A DNA stretch of 8,478 nt from Dokdonella_A sp049583635 (GTDB lineage Bacteria > Pseudomonadota > Gammaproteobacteria > Xanthomonadales > Rhodanobacteraceae): NCBI GenBank assembly GCA_049583635.1, contig JBAUWF010000025.1, positions 1 to 8,478 of the forward strand, read 5' to 3'. The notes beneath the pieces are model-generated. The model was given only the letters and a program-made list of their open reading frames with translations, searched no databases and was not told the origin of the DNA. Positions within the stretch are counted from its first letter, which is position 1; every line of letters starts with the position of its first letter. The position numbers were made by a program, and so were the translations under genes. Shown here one piece after another: positions 6,031-8,478 of this stretch.

Positions 6031-7335
6031 TCAGCGGGCTGCGTCGGCGTTGCTTCCCCGCACTCGGCCGTAACCCATCGCGACGTGAGCGGCTTCGCCG
6101 GTTGGATCGGTTTTGGAGAACTTGACTTCGCGTAGCGCTTCATCCGGAAGTGCATACGAGGTCGCGAGATGCTCGCCCTCATGAATGATTTCCGGAAACA
6201 ACACGCCGTTGAGCGCCTGCACGGCGAAAATTTCCTGCACACCGCCGGTGAACTTCAGAAGACCAATGGTGTTGCCGGTACCAATATGCACGGCCCATAC
6301 ACCGGACTGGCGATCGGCATTCTCCTCGGTAATCGGGATGTCGGTGAACGCATTGGTCTCGCGCAATTGGGACAAGCCTATGAAAGCGACCGGACCGATG
6401 AAATCGAGGCCGCGACAAAACCCCGGCACACGCGCCACGTCGGTTTTTTCTCCGCTCTTCGGATCGATGGTGATCAGCGCGCCACGGCCCGATTCAAGAA
6501 CCCACAAGCGCTTGTCGTACCAGCGTGGCGAATGCGGCATCGACAACCCATCTGCAATCGTCGCGTAGCTGGCAACATCCAGCAGGACACCGCCGTTGCG
6601 CTTGTTGGCGCGCCAGCCCTGCGGCGTGTTGGTCGTCCCCAGTGCAGTTACATAGCGCGGCTTGCCCTCGTGCATGGCCAGTCCATTCAGGTGGCAGCGA
6701 TCTTCCGGCGCGTAGTGGCTCACGAACTTCGGCCGCCAGCGCGGCACAAAACTCGATTTTGTATCCAGTGTGCACAGGCATGAAAACAGCGTGTTGACGA
6801 ACCAAAGATCGCCGTGTTTGTCCCAGGCCATTTCGTGAATGTCGATCGCACCGGTAATGTGACCGCGCCGCGCGAGAAACACCGCGTCGTGCCGCGGCGG
6901 GTCGTGCAACCGCTTCGCGACGGCCGGCATGTTGCGGAATTCGGCAATCTCGATATGCGCGCCGAGCGCCAGGCGCTCACCATCCGCCGCCATGCCCATC
7001 GGCCGATTGAAGGGACGGAAATGCGTATTGATCGACGCGCCGTCCGGGCGCAGGATCACGAGCTTGCCGGCCTGGTAGGTGCTGACGACGAGACACCCGC
7101 CAAGCTGACGCAACAGATCCGGAAAGTTGGTTGTATGGACGCTGGCCAGCGCCTCGGCCACAGTCGCAACCGATGCATCATTCCCTTCAGCGCTGTCGGA
7201 CTTGATCTCGACCGACGCCTCATCCGGAGCAGGCGCCGGTTCTGCCTCGCGATTCATCGTGGTCGCTGCCTTGACCAAGTGTTGACGCGCAAGCATGCAT
7301 CGCCGGCGCAGTCGGCACAAGCAACCGCGCGCCAT
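6031..7335 (-). CDS. TIGR03032 family protein of unknown function
   Basis: The 434-residue protein matches the uncharacterised TIGR03032 family (related to DUF4915). Motifs seen in order are FPDLLRQLGGCLVVSTYQAGKL (71-92), HLNGLA (215-220), NTPQGWRANKRNGGVLLD (236-253), SMPHSPRWYDKRLWVLESGRG (265-285), PGFCRGLDF (304-312) and GVQEIFAVQ (365-373). Repeated short beta strands with DG, SG and TG turns suggest a beta-propeller-like fold, which is inference. Residues 28-60 are acidic, low-complexity and probably disordered. No signal peptide or membrane helix is evident. The start is uncertain. The ATG at 7335 has GAAGGA only 3 bases away and gives an Arg/Cys-rich beginning. The ATG at 7257 (residue 27) has AAGG at a better effective distance and may be the true start. 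The gene lies 21 bases after phaC on the same strand, so it is probably co-transcribed with it. Its biochemical role is not known. Confidence 0.88.
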   Translation of the reverse strand: MARGCLCRLRRRCMLARQHLVKAATTMNREAEPAPAPDEASVEIKSDSAEGNDASVATVAEALASVHTTNFPDLLRQLGGCLVVSTYQAGKLVILRPDGASINTHFRPFNRPMGMAADGERLALGAHIEIAEFRNMPAVAKRLHDPPRHDAVFLARRGHITGAIDIHEMAWDKHGDLWFVNTLFSCLCTLDTKSSFVPRWRPKFVSHYAPEDRCHLNGLAMHEGKPRYVTALGTTNTPQGWRANKRNGGVLLDVASYATIADGLSMPHSPRWYDKRLWVLESGRGALITIDPKSGEKTDVARVPGFCRGLDFIGPVAFIGLSQLRETNAFTDIPITEENADRQSGVWAVHIGTGNTIGLLKFTGGVQEIFAVQALNGVLFPEIIHEGEHLATSYALPDEALREVKFSKTDPTGEAAHVAMGYGRVRGSNADAAR

Positions 7336-7356
7336 GTTTCCTTCGACCGCGTGTCT

Positions 7357-8424
7357 TCAGCCGGCGCGTTCGGCGAGCCAGTCGTGGATCGCCGGCGGCA
7401 CTTCGCGCTGGGCGCGACCGGAAACGTAAATGCCGATATGGCCGCCGCGGAATGCGAGCTGAGTGTAGTCCTCGGTGCCGATGAGATCCTTGAGAGGACG
7501 CGAAGCCGATGGCGGCACCAAGTGATCCTGCTCTGCGAAGATGTTGAGTACCGGCATCGTGATGTTTTTCAAGTCAACCTGTTTGTCGCCGATCTCGAGC
7601 CCGCCCTTGATCAGCTTGTTGCCCTGGTAGAAATCGCGGATGAATTCACGAAACGCTTCACCGGCCTGATCGGGCGAATCGAAGATCCACTTTTCCATGC
7701 GCAGGAAGTTTTCGAGCTCGGCCTTGTCGTCGAGAACATCGACCAGGCCGATGTATTTCTGCTGGAATAGGCGCACTGGCTTCAAGGTCAGGTAACACCA
7801 GTTCATGAGATCCGCCGGCACATTGCCGAGCGTATCGACGAACAGGTCGATGTCCAGATCGCGCGTCCAGTGCGACAGCATGTTGTCCGGCGTATGGAAA
7901 TCCACCGGGGTGACCATCGTGACGAGGTTCTTGATCTTTTCCGGGTACATCGATGTAAAGCACAGCGAAAACGTGCCGCCCTGGCAGATACCGAGCAGGT
8001 TGATCGCATCGACATCGCAGCATTTCGCCACCGCATCGACGCAGCGACGCAGATAACCGTTGATGTAGTCATTGAGGCTGAGATAGCGATCGGCCTGATC
8101 GGGATAACCCCAGTCGATCATGTACACATCCTCGCCTTGCGCCAGCAGATTGCGCACCAGCGAGCGGTCGGCCTGCAGATCAACCATGTACGGCGTATTG
8201 ACCAGCGCGTAACAGATCAGGATCGGACGCTTGGCGGTCGGTTTCCTGTCGCCCTTGAAGCGGTACAGGACGAGTTTGTCCTCGCGATAGATCGCCTCCT
8301 TGTCGGTGGCGCCGTAATTCACCTCGTCGAGCTGGCGCAGTGTGGTGATACCGGCGGCGAGTTTGCGTTGCATAGCGAGCACCTCGTCCAACGCCCGCGT
8401 GGGTTCGATCTTGAGTGGCCCCAT
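7357..8424 (-). CDS. phaC: Class III polyhydroxyalkanoate synthase subunit PhaC
   Basis: This catalytic subunit polymerises (R)-3-hydroxyacyl-CoA, mainly 3-hydroxybutyryl-CoA, into PHA storage granules and works in complex with PhaE. At 355 residues it has the length of the Allochromatium vinosum enzyme, much shorter than class I and II synthases (about 560-600). It is an alpha/beta hydrolase. The lipase-like box GICQGG (145-150) has nucleophile C147; D300 (FAEQD) and H329 (RGGHIG) complete the triad, each exactly two positions before the A. vinosum residues C149, D302 and H331. PILICYALVNTPYMVDLQ (67-84) and DVYMIDWGYPD (99-109) are also typical. GAGGAG (8431-8436) stands 6 bases before the ATG and overlaps the TGA of the preceding gene, so translation is probably coupled to it. 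The TIGR03032 gene follows 21 bases after the stop. Confidence 0.97.
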   Translation of the reverse strand: MGPLKIEPTRALDEVLAMQRKLAAGITTLRQLDEVNYGATDKEAIYREDKLVLYRFKGDRKPTAKRPILICYALVNTPYMVDLQADRSLVRNLLAQGEDVYMIDWGYPDQADRYLSLNDYINGYLRRCVDAVAKCCDVDAINLLGICQGGTFSLCFTSMYPEKIKNLVTMVTPVDFHTPDNMLSHWTRDLDIDLFVDTLGNVPADLMNWCYLTLKPVRLFQQKYIGLVDVLDDKAELENFLRMEKWIFDSPDQAGEAFREFIRDFYQGNKLIKGGLEIGDKQVDLKNITMPVLNIFAEQDHLVPPSASRPLKDLIGTEDYTQLAFRGGHIGIYVSGRAQREVPPAIHDWLAERAG

Positions 8425-8434
8425 GCTGTTCTCC

Positions 8435-8478
8435 TCAACGTTTGCCGACGGACGTGGCGGACTTCGATCCCTTCCTTG
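8435..8478 (-). CDS. phaE: C-terminal end of an upstream gene, probably phaE (partial)
   Basis: Reading the - strand from the window edge, one frame ends RKGSKSATSVGKR and then TGA (8435-8437). The stop lies 10 bases before the phaC ATG and overlaps its Shine-Dalgarno. Class III synthases need the accessory subunit PhaE, usually encoded next to phaC, and a short Lys/Ser/Arg-rich tail is common at the ends of PhaE-type and phasin-like proteins. Only 13 codons are visible, so the identity is inferred from position and composition. The gene continues beyond the window. Confidence 0.4.
   Translation of the reverse strand, partial: RKGSKSATSVGKR

Noticed and set aside
5307..6242. A 311-codon open frame on the - strand covering the gap and LAB_N region
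   Set aside because: It is out of frame with the LAB_N protein and the TIGR03032 gene, and its product is Arg/Cys-rich and unlike any known protein.
6814..7770. A 318-codon open frame on the + strand
   Set aside because: It is antisense to phaC and the TIGR03032 gene, both of which have family motifs throughout.

Overview
The window looks like chromosomal DNA from a free-living, high-GC (about 60 % by eye) proteobacterium, most likely a gammaproteobacterium. The reasons are a full-length E. coli-type cobalamin-dependent methionine synthase, a class III (Allochromatium-type) polyhydroxyalkanoate (PHA) synthase, and purple-bacterial style Shine-Dalgarno sites. I cannot name the genus. No tRNA, rRNA, CRISPR array, insertion sequence or phage gene is visible.

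Left half (+ strand, 1-5087). About 300 bases without a convincing gene lead into a probable promoter and an unusual three-half-site operator, which overlaps the ribosome binding site of an ArsR-family regulator fused to a methyltransferase-like domain (368-1303). This regulator matches the described SahR type, a repressor that senses S-adenosylhomocysteine (SAH). Its stop codon overlaps the start of metH (1300-5052) by 4 bases. MetH is complete, with all five functional modules and their key residues, and carries a histidine-rich insertion near its N-terminus. Together they form a self-contained methionine/SAM-cycle unit: the enzyme regenerates methionine from homocysteine, and the regulator probably tunes it to SAH level. 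A 13-bp perfect hairpin closes the unit.

Right half (- strand, 5099-8478, transcribed towards metH). In order of transcription it holds: the last residues of an upstream gene that is probably phaE; phaC, the catalytic subunit of class III PHA synthase with an intact Cys-Asp-His triad; a TIGR03032-family protein of unknown function directly behind phaC; a stand-alone LAB_N-domain membrane protein; and an 81-residue two-helix membrane protein. phaC and the TIGR03032 gene look co-transcribed. The two small membrane-protein genes are separated by gaps of about 209 and 159 bases and may have their own promoters. The two halves converge at the hairpin at 5056-5087.

The most interesting points are the regularly spaced operator in front of the SahR-like gene, the His-rich loop in MetH, the pairing of a PHA synthase with a TIGR03032 protein, and a perfect 18-bp palindrome in the gap at 5822-6030.
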